NCBI RefSeq assembly: GCF_029889805.1
Contig: NZ_JARANT010000004.1
Coordinates: 1-55,088, forward strand
Direction of reading: 5' to 3'
From: Halorubrum sp. Boch-26
GTDB taxonomy: Archaea; Halobacteriota; Halobacteria; Halobacteriales; Haloferacaceae
Length of the DNA: 55,088 nucleotides
How positions within the stretch are numbered: the first letter of the stretch is position 1; each line of letters begins with the position of its first letter. The translations under genes and the position numbers were made by a program. The notes beneath the pieces are model-generated. The model did no database searches, was not told the DNA's origin, and worked only from the letters and a program-made list of their open reading frames with translations. Shown one piece after another: positions 26,186-35,736 of the stretch.

Positions 26186-27547
26186 ATGGAACGGGCGCGT
26201 TCGACGTCGGCTCCGCCCCTCGTCAGCCGCACGACCCCGATCGACGCGCCCTCGTTCGCGGCCGCCTTCGATGCCCTTTCGTCGCCGCGGACGACGTGGT
26301 GCGCCCCGGACGACGCCCTCGTGCTCGGGAGCGGTGCGGCCGCGACCCTCACCGCGAGCGGCCCGGGGCGGTTCGCCGAAATCCGGAGCGCCGCGGCCGA
26401 CCTCTTTGACTCCGGCGACGTCCACGCCGGCACCGAGGCCGCCCGCCCGAGGGTCTTCGGCGGCTTCGCCTTCCACGAGGGGGCGTGCGACGGCGACCCG
26501 TGGGGGCCCTTCCCCGAAGCGCGCTTCGTGCTCCCGCGCGTCCAACTCACGTTTGCGGACAACGGCACGTGGCTCACGGTGAACGCGGCCGGGTCGGACG
26601 TCGACGTCGACGCGGTCGAGGATCGGCTCGGCGAGGAGTCCGAGCGCCTCACCGCGATCGACGGCGGCGCGGCCGACCCGCCGCGCCCCGGCATCGTCGA
26701 AACGCGTCGGACCACGAGCCGCGAGGCGTGGCGCGAGAGCGTCGAGGCCGCGGTCGACCGCATCCGCGGCGGCGACCTGCGGAAGGTCGTGCTGGCGCAG
26801 GCCTTAGAGGCGGATCTGGCGACGCAGTTCCCCCGATCCGCGACGCTGGAGCGCCTCGCGGGAAAGTACCCGCACTGTCACCGGTACTTCTTCGAACCGG
26901 ACGAGAGCGGGAGCGCCTTCTTCGGCGCGACCCCGGAGCGGCTCGTCTCGCTGCGCGGGCGGACCGTGGAGACCGACGCGCTCGCGGGGACCACCGGTCG
27001 GGGAGAGACTCCCGAGGAGGACGAGTGGCTCGCCCAAGAGCTGCTCGAGGACTCGAAGAACGTCCACGAACACGAGCTCGTCGCCGACACCGTCCGCGAG
27101 CAGCTGGAGCCGTTCGCGGCCTCGGTCTCCGCCGGGGACCGCCGCGTCCGTCGGCTCGCGACGGTCCAACACCTCCACACGCCGATCACGGCCGAGCTCC
27201 GCGACGACCGCCACGTGCTCGACCTCGTCGAGGCGTTACACCCGACTCCCGCCGTCGGCGGGCTCCCGCCGGACCGCGCCTTGGAGACGATCCACGAGAC
27301 GGAGCCGTTCGACCGCGGCTGGTACGCCGCCCCGGTCGGATGGATCGACGCCGCCGGCAACGGCGCGTTCGCGGTCGCGATCCGCTCGGCGGTCGCGACG
27401 CCCCGGCGAGCGACCCTCTTCGCGGGCGTCGGGCTCGTCGCCGACTCGGACCCCGACCGCGAGTGGGACGAGATCCAGCTCAAGTACCGACCTATCCTCG
27501 ACGAACTGGAGGCGGGAAACGGGGGGGCTGGCTCGGCGGACGACTGA
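26186..27547 (+). CDS. menF: Isochorismate synthase
   Basis: 453 residues, chorismate-binding family. Key segments are KVVLAQALEA, FFGATPERLVSLRG, DALAGTTGRGETPEED, SKNVHEHELV, VQHLHTPI and TPAVGGLPPDRA, ending with AGVGLVADSDPDREWDEIQLK. These match isochorismate synthases rather than anthranilate synthase component I. The product feeds menaquinone synthesis (haloarchaea use menaquinone). The MenE-like ligase lies 6 kb away on the other strand, and menD/menB are not in view. A frame-internal start cannot be excluded, but the N-terminus at 26186 is consistent with the family length. Confidence 0.9.
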   Translation: MERARSTSAPPLVSRTTPIDAPSFAAAFDALSSPRTTWCAPDDALVLGSGAAATLTASGPGRFAEIRSAAADLFDSGDVHAGTEAARPRVFGGFAFHEGACDGDPWGPFPEARFVLPRVQLTFADNGTWLTVNAAGSDVDVDAVEDRLGEESERLTAIDGGAADPPRPGIVETRRTTSREAWRESVEAAVDRIRGGDLRKVVLAQALEADLATQFPRSATLERLAGKYPHCHRYFFEPDESGSAFFGATPERLVSLRGRTVETDALAGTTGRGETPEEDEWLAQELLEDSKNVHEHELVADTVREQLEPFAASVSAGDRRVRRLATVQHLHTPITAELRDDRHVLDLVEALHPTPAVGGLPPDRALETIHETEPFDRGWYAAPVGWIDAAGNGAFAVAIRSAVATPRRATLFAGVGLVADSDPDREWDEIQLKYRPILDELEAGNGGAGSADD

Positions 27548-27567
27548 CGGTTAGCGATCCCCGCCGA

Positions 27568-28308
27568 CTACTGGAACATCTTCAGCGGCTCCGCCTGCGA
27601 GCTCTCCTCGGTGGCCTGTTGCATCCGCTCGGCGAAGGCCCGTTTCGCATCCCGGATCTCGGTCGCCTGGTCGACGAGTCCGTCGGTCGGCGTCTCCGTG
27701 CCCGCGATCGGATCGATCCCGTTCTTGATGAGAATACGCGCGGCCTCGGGGTCGGGGAACTTCGGGTCCGACTCGACGACGAGGCCGACCGCGTCGCGGC
27801 CGCGTTCCAGCGACTCCGCGAGCATCGCGCCCGTGGGTCCCGAGATGAGCCCGGCCTCGGGCGGGTCCTCCACCTCGGCGCGGTCGAGCCGATCGCCGCC
27901 CTCGCCGGTCGCTATGCCGTAGATCGCCGGCGGCGCCTCTCCCTTCTCGCGGCCGAGCCCGGAGAGGTAGACCGGAAACACGGCGGTCTCCGCGAACCAG
28001 CTCTCCAGGCAGCCCGCGACTTCGGTCGCGGCGCCGGGGTTCACCGGCACGTCGCTCCGGAGCGCGACGAGGTCGCGTTCCGCGTCGGCGTACAGCCGGA
28101 CGGGCGTCGTCAGCGCCCGGTCGTCCTCGCGGTAGACGGCCACCCGCGGGAGCCCGTCGCAGTGGACGTTCGCGTAGTGGTCCATCTCGTGCGCCTCGAT
28201 CATGTGGTCGGTCGCGATCTTGCCGACGAGACCGACGCCCGGGAACCCTTCCACCAGCGTCGGCTCGTTCAGGGATAGCTCGTCGTCGATGACGGAGATT
28301 CGTGCCAT
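27568..28308 (-). CDS. PAC2 family proteasome-assembly-chaperone-like protein
   Basis: 246 residues. The PAC2 hallmark EGFPGVGLVGKIATDHMIE is at 19-37, followed by the alternating strands and helices of the family (GLPRVAVYREDD, PVYLSGLGREKGE, ISGPTGAMLAESLERG). Archaeal PAC2 proteins are homologues of eukaryotic proteasome assembly chaperones PAC1/PAC2 and are thought to bind the C-terminal HbYX motif pocket of the 20S proteasome; this one ends in EPLKMFQ. Convergent with isochorismate synthase, 20 bp apart. Confidence 0.92.
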   Translation of the reverse strand: MARISVIDDELSLNEPTLVEGFPGVGLVGKIATDHMIEAHEMDHYANVHCDGLPRVAVYREDDRALTTPVRLYADAERDLVALRSDVPVNPGAATEVAGCLESWFAETAVFPVYLSGLGREKGEAPPAIYGIATGEGGDRLDRAEVEDPPEAGLISGPTGAMLAESLERGRDAVGLVVESDPKFPDPEAARILIKNGIDPIAGTETPTDGLVDQATEIRDAKRAFAERMQQATEESSQAEPLKMFQ

Positions 28309-28431
28309 ACGTCCGCGTACTCCGGGTAGCGACCTAAAGGTGGGGCGCGAGGGGAGGCCAATGACTCAGAGGGAACGACCGCGCCGCCCCCGTCCCGAAA
28401 CCGACTAACGGGCCGACGCGAAAGGGAAGCC

Positions 28432-29382
28432 ATGAATCCGTTAGCGCGGTACGAGCCGCTCGTCGACGACGCGGCGGCGTTCCGCGCGGCCTGCGATCGG
28501 CCGCTGCCGTCGGTCGTCCGCGTGAACGAGATGGCGGCCTCGCCGGCCCGCGTCCGCGAGGCCTTCGACGAGGAGGGCGTCGCCTACGAAGCCGTGGAGT
28601 GGCACGACGGCCTCTTCAGGCTGCCAGACGGGAACCCCGGCGGCAACTGGCCGTACGTTCACGGCTGGACCCACGGGCAGGAGGAGGTGTCCGTACTCCC
28701 CGGACTCGCGCTCGATCCGCGGCCGGGCGAGCGGGTCTGGGACGCCTGCGCGGCGCCCGGCAGCAAGACCACCCAGATCGCGGACGCGATGGACGACGAG
28801 GGGACCGTCGTCGCCAACGACAACAACCTCGGGCGGCTCTCCGCGCTCCGCCACAACGCCGAGCGCCTCGGGATCACGAACGCTATCGTCACGAACCAGG
28901 ACGCGCGCAACTTCTCGACGAAGCCGCTCGCGTTCGACGAGTTCGACCGCGCCCTCGTCGACGCCCCGTGTTCCTGTGAGGGAACCTGCCGAAAGAACCC
29001 GGACGTCGTCGACCAGTGGACGCTCGACCACGTCCACGGCGTCGCCGGGATCCAGAAGGGAATCTTGGCGCGCGCCGTGCAGGCGACTCGCCCCGGCGGG
29101 ACCGTCGTCTACTCCACCTGCACGTTCGCGCCCGAGGAGAACGAGGCGGTCCTCGACCACGTCCTGGAGGCGGAGGACTGCGAGATCGTCGCGTTCGACC
29201 TCCCGCTCGACGCGGCCCCCGGCGTGACGGAGTGGGAAGGGGAGACCTACGACGAGTCGGTGACGCGCGCGAACCGGATCTATCCCCATCACAACGACAC
29301 GGGCGGGTTCTTCTGCGCGAAGCTTCGCGTCGGTGGGGAGGCCGGGGACGGTACGGGAGACGACGAGGAGGTGGCCGCATGA
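28432..29382 (+). CDS. RsmB/NOP-type RNA cytosine-C5 methyltransferase
   Basis: 316 residues. After an N-terminal VRVNEM region, the SAM site WDACAAPGSKTTQIAD and VANDNNLGRLSAL lead to the two catalytic cysteines typical of m5C RNA methylases: DAPCSCEGTC (Cys180) and YSTCTFAPEE (Cys230). It modifies tRNA or rRNA cytosine; the target cannot be read directly. It ends soon after the Rossmann fold without the C-terminal PUA-like domain of RsmF-type enzymes. The next gene, overlapping by 4 bp (ATGA), encodes a PUA-like protein, so the two may work together as a split enzyme. Confidence 0.92.
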   Translation: MNPLARYEPLVDDAAAFRAACDRPLPSVVRVNEMAASPARVREAFDEEGVAYEAVEWHDGLFRLPDGNPGGNWPYVHGWTHGQEEVSVLPGLALDPRPGERVWDACAAPGSKTTQIADAMDDEGTVVANDNNLGRLSALRHNAERLGITNAIVTNQDARNFSTKPLAFDEFDRALVDAPCSCEGTCRKNPDVVDQWTLDHVHGVAGIQKGILARAVQATRPGGTVVYSTCTFAPEENEAVLDHVLEAEDCEIVAFDLPLDAAPGVTEWEGETYDESVTRANRIYPHHNDTGGFFCAKLRVGGEAGDGTGDDEEVAA

Positions 29383-29924
29383 GCGACGACGCGGACTCCG
29401 ACGACGCCCCGACCAACGACGGCCAGCAGTTCGACCGGCTCCCGGAGACCCCCGACGACCGCGAGGTCGAGGGGCGAGCGAGCAGACGGGAGGTGCTCGA
29501 CTGGTTCGAGGAGCGGTTCGGTATCGACGCGGGCGTCTTTGAGGGGTACAGCTTCTGGGAGAAGGGCGCGGGGAAGGTCTGGATATTCAACGGCGAGGCG
29601 ACCGATCCCAGCGAGGTGGAAGCGATCGGGATGACTTTCCTCCGGACTCGACAGGAGCACTGGAAGCCGACGAGCCGGGCGGCCACTCGATTCGGGTATC
29701 ACGCGACGAAGAACGTCATCGAACTGGACCCAGAGCAGGCCGCCACCTTTGCCGCCGGCGACGACCAGGACCTCCCCGAGTGGGACGGCGATTGGGGGTA
29801 TCTGATCGCGACCCACGAGATCGCCGGCGAGTCGGCGCCGATCGGCGTGGGGCTGTACCTCTACGACGAACTGCGCTCAGTGGTACCGAAGGGGAGCCGC
29901 GCGGACCTGCCGGTCGTGGCGTAA
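29379..29924 (+). CDS. PUA-like protein coupled to the RNA methyltransferase (DUF7122-like)
   Basis: 181 residues from ATG 29379, which overlaps the methylase stop. The first 35 residues are acidic. REVLDWFEERFGID and KVWIFNG resemble the segment preceding the PUA module of NOP2/RsmF enzymes. GMTFLRTRQEHWKPTSRAA and PIGVGLYLYDELRSVVPKG match the conserved strands of the methyltransferase PUA domain. It most likely gives RNA-binding capacity to the preceding enzyme. Assignment rests on recognised motifs and gene order rather than an alignment. Confidence 0.82.
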   Translation: MSDDADSDDAPTNDGQQFDRLPETPDDREVEGRASRREVLDWFEERFGIDAGVFEGYSFWEKGAGKVWIFNGEATDPSEVEAIGMTFLRTRQEHWKPTSRAATRFGYHATKNVIELDPEQAATFAAGDDQDLPEWDGDWGYLIATHEIAGESAPIGVGLYLYDELRSVVPKGSRADLPVVA

Positions 29925-30002
29925 GCGGCTGTCGTCGGCTTCGATAAAATGTCGATCCGTCGGAGCGCTGCCCACTGGCGGCGCTTCACCCGGCCGTAGG
30001 CC

Positions 30003-30260
30003 TCAGATCGACGTGTCCTTCGGCGGCTTGGTGGCGAGGTTGCTGATCCCGTACGCCGCCAGCAGCAGCAGTCCGAGCAGGATGGTGTACGACCGGACGC
30101 TGAGACTGATCAGCGTCTCGTGGACGACCTGTCCTTCCCCCGTCACCGGATGGGGCGCTCCAGCGACGATCTCCAACAGCCCCATCCCGACCGTGCCGAT
30201 CAGGATGAGCGCTCCGCCGCCGTACAGTCCGACTCGTTCCATTGTAGTGAGTTCGCTCAT
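30003..30260 (-). CDS. Small two-helix membrane protein next to DoxX
   Basis: 85 residues with hydrophobic segments near 10-31 and 57-76, separated by a polar loop with HPVTGEGQVVHETLISL. No recognised family. It starts 13 bp after the DoxX stop on the same strand, so it is co-transcribed and may be a subunit or partner of that membrane protein. Confidence 0.72.
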   Translation of the reverse strand: MSELTTMERVGLYGGGALILIGTVGMGLLEIVAGAPHPVTGEGQVVHETLISLSVRSYTILLGLLLLAAYGISNLATKPPKDTSI

Positions 30261-30273
30261 TGTTGTCTCCTCG

Positions 30274-30807
30274 TTAGCCGATGAAGTACCGCAACCGCGG
30301 ATTGTTCTTGACGATCGATGTCTCCGCGAGGTAGGCGTCGACGCCGAGTACGCGCCCGGCGCCGAGCGTGGCGATCATCGCGAAGATCAACAGCCCCAGC
30401 AGGTCACCGGTGATCACGCCGTGAGCCCAGCCGCCGGTCTCGCCGTTGATGAAGTAGAAGAACGTCATCAGGAACGCGCCGAAGAACGCGGCGAGCCGCG
30501 TCAGCGCGCCGAGGATCAGCCCCAGCCCGATCAGGGTCTGCCCGAGCGGGACCATGATGTTGGTGAACGACAACAGGATCCCGTCTGAGAACAGCGTGAC
30601 TATCGGGCCGAGGCTCGTCTGTGCCGCGGCCCCGCCGACGAACCAGCTCGCGTCGAACGGCCACGCGAGGAACTTGTCGAGCCCCGCGTGCAGGAACCAC
30701 CAGCCGACGATCAGTCGCATCACGACGAGCCAGTAGGCGAACCGCGACTCGTCGACCGGGAACGATACGTCTCTGCCTAGCAGCTGCGTTTGGATATTCG
30801 TACTCAT
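30274..30807 (-). CDS. DoxX family membrane protein
   Basis: 177 residues with four or five hydrophobic helices. The DoxX features are MRLIVGWWFLHAGLDKFLAWPF near the N-terminus, MVPLGQTLIGLGLILGALTR and GAFLMTFFYFINGE in the middle, and the final LGAGRVLGVDAYL. DoxX/DoxD proteins form membrane parts of thiosulfate:quinone oxidoreductases or related quinone-linked systems, but many members are uncharacterised. It heads a two-gene unit with a small membrane protein. Confidence 0.85.
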   Translation of the reverse strand: MSTNIQTQLLGRDVSFPVDESRFAYWLVVMRLIVGWWFLHAGLDKFLAWPFDASWFVGGAAAQTSLGPIVTLFSDGILLSFTNIMVPLGQTLIGLGLILGALTRLAAFFGAFLMTFFYFINGETGGWAHGVITGDLLGLLIFAMIATLGAGRVLGVDAYLAETSIVKNNPRLRYFIG

Positions 30808-30837
30808 GAGTGTCCTCAGTCGGATGATTCGCTTATT

Positions 30838-30851
30838 ATGATATATAAATC
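30838..30851 (-). promoter_or_regulatory. TATA element of the DoxX gene pair
   Basis: The minus strand reads GGATTTATATATCA. The TTTATATA centre is about 38 bp upstream of the start at 30807, implying a short leader of roughly ten bases. Confidence 0.5.
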
Positions 30852-30891
30852 CATCTTCATTGTCAACTACGAGTAATGTGCGAGTACCGCT

Positions 30892-32406
30892 CTACTCTTT
30901 CCGTTTCACCGTCCCGCCCCCGAGGCCCTCCCACTCGACCCGGTACCCGAGCGCCGAGAGGATCGCGCTCGCGTCGTCGACTCCGTACCCGTCGAGCGTC
31001 ACCTCGACATCGGACAGCGCTGCTCCGTCCGCGATCTCGTCACCGACCCGGTCGAGGACCGCGGGCCGGACCAGCGTCCGACCCACGAGCTCGTGCTCGG
31101 GAAACGGGCCGTCCTTTACCGCCGCCTCGCTCACGCCGTGTCGATCGGCGAGGTCGCTCAGCGGAAGCACGTCGTCGTCCGGATCGAAGGCCGCCGGGAG
31201 GGCGGCGGCGGCGTCCGCGACGAACTCGGCCTCGTACTCGCGGAGCACGTCGACGATATCTTTCACGCGGACGGTACCGGAGTACGTCACGACGCGGTGG
31301 TCGCGCGCGGCGATCTCCTCGCCGACGCCGAGGTTCTCGTCGACCGCGACCAGCAGGTCCACGTCCTCCACGTCGGCGAGCTGGCCGAGCTTCTTCGCGA
31401 CGTATTCGGGGGTCCAAAAGCCCATCACCTCGAAGAACAGCCGGAAGTCGGCGTGCTCGTAATCGAACGCGAAGTCGGGGATCATCACCCGCGTCCCGGT
31501 TTCGAGCGGCTCCGGCTCCCGGACGAGCGTCCAGTCGAAGTCGAGCCCGCGGAACCGCCCGGCGAAGTCGGCCTCGACCCCGCTGTCGAAGTCGGGCTCC
31601 GCGACCGGTTCGACGCCCGGAACGGTCACGTCGCCGTCGGAGAGGCGCATGGTGCGCTCGCGCCCGCGGTCGTCGATGGTCGCCGACAGCCTCCACTCCG
31701 CCGACTCCGCGACGGTGCGGAGCAGTCGGGCGAAGGCGGTCCCGTAGCGACGGGTGCGCGAGAACAGTGCGTTCGGGCCGGTGACGACCAGTTCGCGACC
31801 TTCTGGCGTCTTCTCCAGCTCGTACATCAGCCGGAGGCGCTTGACCGCCGAGACGAGTCGCCTCGGGTCGTTCGATCGGATCCGAACCTCGGTGGCGTCG
31901 AAGAGGGCGGTCTGCGCCAGAGAGAGGTCGTACTGCGCTAAGAGGGAGTCAGGGTCCCACCGCACGTCGGCGTCGACGAGGACTTCGTTGACGTCGCGGT
32001 CCGCGTACAGCGACGATTCCACGACCCCCGGGTCGATCCCGAGCGCGTCGGCGGCGCGGTCGACTGCGGTCTCGCGCTCCGATTCGCTGGCGACGCCGAG
32101 CGCCTCCGCCGCCTCGAACGCGGCGCGGCGGACGCGGCTCGGCGGGACCGGCGCTCGCGTCTCGAAGACGCACTCGCGCTCGACGAGCGCCGCGAGCCCG
32201 CGAACGAGCTTGAAGTCGCCGCCGGCGTCGGCGGCGTCGGCCTCCAGCGCCGCCAGCGCGTCGTCGAGGTCGCCGCGGCGCTCCCCGACGTGAGACTCGA
32301 AGGTCCCGAGCACCCGCGCCGCGAGCGGGCGGTGCTCGCGGCTCGCGAATCGCGGGCGGTATCCCCCGCCGGCCCGGGAGACGCGCAGGAGGTCCTTGCG
32401 TAACAC
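30892..32406 (-). CDS. DUF790 family nuclease-like protein (Bax1-like)
   Basis: 504 residues, full length for DUF790. Landmarks are MLRKDLLRVSRAGGGYRPRF at the N-terminus, a helical middle with RDVNEVLVDADVRWDP, and a C-terminal restriction-endonuclease-like part with MIPDFAFDYEHADFRLFFEVMGFWTPEYVAKKL. There, PDF and FEVMGFWT supply acidic metal ligands. In other archaea this family (Bax1) binds the XPB helicase and acts as a structure-specific nuclease in repair. Usually its gene abuts the XPB/Rad25-like helicase gene; here the neighbours are elp3 (divergent) and DoxX, and no XPB is present within the window. Confidence 0.87.
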   Translation of the reverse strand: MLRKDLLRVSRAGGGYRPRFASREHRPLAARVLGTFESHVGERRGDLDDALAALEADAADAGGDFKLVRGLAALVERECVFETRAPVPPSRVRRAAFEAAEALGVASESERETAVDRAADALGIDPGVVESSLYADRDVNEVLVDADVRWDPDSLLAQYDLSLAQTALFDATEVRIRSNDPRRLVSAVKRLRLMYELEKTPEGRELVVTGPNALFSRTRRYGTAFARLLRTVAESAEWRLSATIDDRGRERTMRLSDGDVTVPGVEPVAEPDFDSGVEADFAGRFRGLDFDWTLVREPEPLETGTRVMIPDFAFDYEHADFRLFFEVMGFWTPEYVAKKLGQLADVEDVDLLVAVDENLGVGEEIAARDHRVVTYSGTVRVKDIVDVLREYEAEFVADAAAALPAAFDPDDDVLPLSDLADRHGVSEAAVKDGPFPEHELVGRTLVRPAVLDRVGDEIADGAALSDVEVTLDGYGVDDASAILSALGYRVEWEGLGGGTVKRKE

Positions 32407-32461
32407 GGCGACGGCTACGCGAGCGCCGGCCTAAAACCGGCCGGTTCGCGCGGTGCGACAC

Positions 32462-32470
32462 CCTTAACTC
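32462..32470 (+). promoter_or_regulatory. Candidate TATA element of elp3
   Basis: CCTTAACTC is centred about 28 bp upstream of the ATG at 32494, the right spacing for a leaderless elp3 transcript. Confidence 0.35.
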
Positions 32471-32493
32471 CGAAACCCGTCGATCGGAGCGTA

Positions 32494-34236
32494 ATGAGTA
32501 CCGACGCGGCGAGTGACGCGGACGCCGGCAGTGAGGGCGACGGCGAGGGCGGGTCGGACGGCGACGAGCCCGAGGCCTTCGTCCGCACCTGCGAGCACCT
32601 CGTCGACCGGATCCTCGCGGGCGAGATCGACCGCGACGACCTCGAGTCCGCCAAGCTCGACGCCTGCTCGGAGTTCGGTTCGCCGAAGGTTCCGAAGAAC
32701 ACCGAGATCCTCGATCACGCGCCCTCTGAGGCCCGCGACGACGTGATCGAAGTGGTCCAGCGGAAGCCGGTCCGGACCGCCTCCGGCGTCTCGCCGGTCG
32801 CGATCATGACCTCGCCGAAGCTCTGCCCCCATGGGAAGTGTCTCTACTGTCCCGGCGGGCCGGCCTCAGAGTTCTCCTCGGCGCAGTCGTACACGGGCCA
32901 CGAGCCCGCCGCGGCCCGCGGGGAGCAGAACGATTACGACCCGTACGGGCAGGTCACCCTCCGGCTCGAACAGCTCCGGAAGATCGGCCACCCGGTCGAC
33001 AAGGTGGAGCTGATCCTCATGGGCGGGACGATGACCGCGCGCTCGCACGACTACCAGGAGTGGTTCGTGAAGCGCGCGCTGCAGGCGATGAACGACTACG
33101 ACCTCGACAAGGAACCCGAACCCGCCGAGGAGGAGTCGTTCGCGCCGGCTCCCGCGGAGACCTCGTTCGAGTACCTCGAAGACGTGATCGCGGAGAACGA
33201 GACGAACGCGATCCGGAACATCGGGACGACGTTCGAGACGAAGCCCGACTGGTGTGACCCCGAGCAGATCGACCGCATGCTCGATCTCGGGGGGACCAAG
33301 GTGGAGGTCGGCGTCCAGACCACCTACGAGCGGATCAACCGCGAGATGCACCGCGGGCACGGCAACGAGGCCTCCCGCAGCGCCAACCGCCGCCTGCGCG
33401 ACGCCGCGTTCAAGGTCGGGTTCCACATGATGCCCGGCCAGCCGGGGATGACGCGGGAGATGTGCGTCGAGGACTTCCGGCAGCTGTTCGAGAACCCCGA
33501 CTGGCGCCCGGACTACCTCAAGATCTACCCGACGCTCGTCGTCGAGGGGACTCGGGTGTACGACCGGTGGCGACGGGACTCGTTCGAGCCGCTCTCCAAC
33601 GAGGAGGCGGCCGACGTCGTCGCCGAGGCGATGGACCAGATCCCGAAGTACACGCGGCTCCAGCGCGTCCAGCGCGACATCCCCGCCGACTTTATCGAGG
33701 GCGGCGTCTGGAAGTCGAACCTCCGGCAGCTCGCCGACCAGCGGGCCGAGGAGAAGGGGATCGTCCAGCGCGACATCCGCGCCCGCGAGGTCGGCCACAA
33801 CGACGCCGACCCGGACCCGGACGACGTCGAGCTCGACGTGGTGACTTACGAGGCCGGCGGCGGGACGGAGCATTTCATCTCCTTCGAGGACCCCGTCCGC
33901 GACCTGCTCGTCGGCTTCTGTCGCCTGCGGTTCCCCTCGTTCGCGCCCGACCAGCCCGGCGCGCCCGGGTCCGAGGACGACGCGATCCGGCGCGAGCTGG
34001 AGGACGCGGCGCTGATCCGCGAACTGCACGTGTACGGCACCGAGGTCGCCATCGGCGGCGACGGCGACTGGCAACACCGGGGATACGGCACGAAGCTCCT
34101 CGAACACGCCGAACAAATGGCCCGCGACGCCGGCTATCGGAAGATGGCCGTCATCTCCGGGATCGGGGCCCGAGAGTACTACCGGAACAAGCTCGGCTAC
34201 CACCAAGACGGGCCGTACGTGTCGAAGCGGCTTTGA
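32494..34236 (+). CDS. elp3: tRNA U34 carboxymethyltransferase Elp3 (radical SAM + GNAT)
   Basis: 580 residues. A short acidic N-terminus is followed by the radical SAM domain with CPHGKCLYC (Cys111, Cys116, Cys119 for the 4Fe-4S cluster), LMGGTMTARS, VEVGVQTTYERI and FHMMPGQPGMT. The C-terminal GNAT acetyl-CoA domain (about 430-580) has QHRGYGTKLLEHAE and ISGIGAREYYRNKLGY. It forms cm5U34 in tRNA from acetyl-CoA. The normal C-terminus GPYVSKRL is intact, even though an insertion element begins immediately after the stop codon. Confidence 0.96.
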   Translation: MSTDAASDADAGSEGDGEGGSDGDEPEAFVRTCEHLVDRILAGEIDRDDLESAKLDACSEFGSPKVPKNTEILDHAPSEARDDVIEVVQRKPVRTASGVSPVAIMTSPKLCPHGKCLYCPGGPASEFSSAQSYTGHEPAAARGEQNDYDPYGQVTLRLEQLRKIGHPVDKVELILMGGTMTARSHDYQEWFVKRALQAMNDYDLDKEPEPAEEESFAPAPAETSFEYLEDVIAENETNAIRNIGTTFETKPDWCDPEQIDRMLDLGGTKVEVGVQTTYERINREMHRGHGNEASRSANRRLRDAAFKVGFHMMPGQPGMTREMCVEDFRQLFENPDWRPDYLKIYPTLVVEGTRVYDRWRRDSFEPLSNEEAADVVAEAMDQIPKYTRLQRVQRDIPADFIEGGVWKSNLRQLADQRAEEKGIVQRDIRAREVGHNDADPDPDDVELDVVTYEAGGGTEHFISFEDPVRDLLVGFCRLRFPSFAPDQPGAPGSEDDAIRRELEDAALIRELHVYGTEVAIGGDGDWQHRGYGTKLLEHAEQMARDAGYRKMAVISGIGAREYYRNKLGYHQDGPYVSKRL

Positions 34237-35526
<1,290 letters not shown>

Positions 35527-35549
35527 TACAAATGTAATTAGGTGTGTTA

Positions 35550-35561
35550 TCTTAAATATAT
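35550..35561 (-). promoter_or_regulatory. TATA element of tnpB
   Basis: The minus strand reads CATATATTTAAG, centred about 29 bp upstream of the ATG at 35526. Confidence 0.55.
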
Positions 35562-35736
35562 GTTGGAATATCAGGCCGTGCTATCGTCGGTGGCCCGTGT
35601 CATTGACTGTCGGACTCATCCCCGTCCTGAAGGGCGGGGCTTTCTCCTTGTACTTCCGTAACCGCCTCCGGTGCGACCACTCGGTCGACCGTCACCACAA
35701 CGACATCCCTTTTTCCGGGCCGCCTGTTGGGACGGT

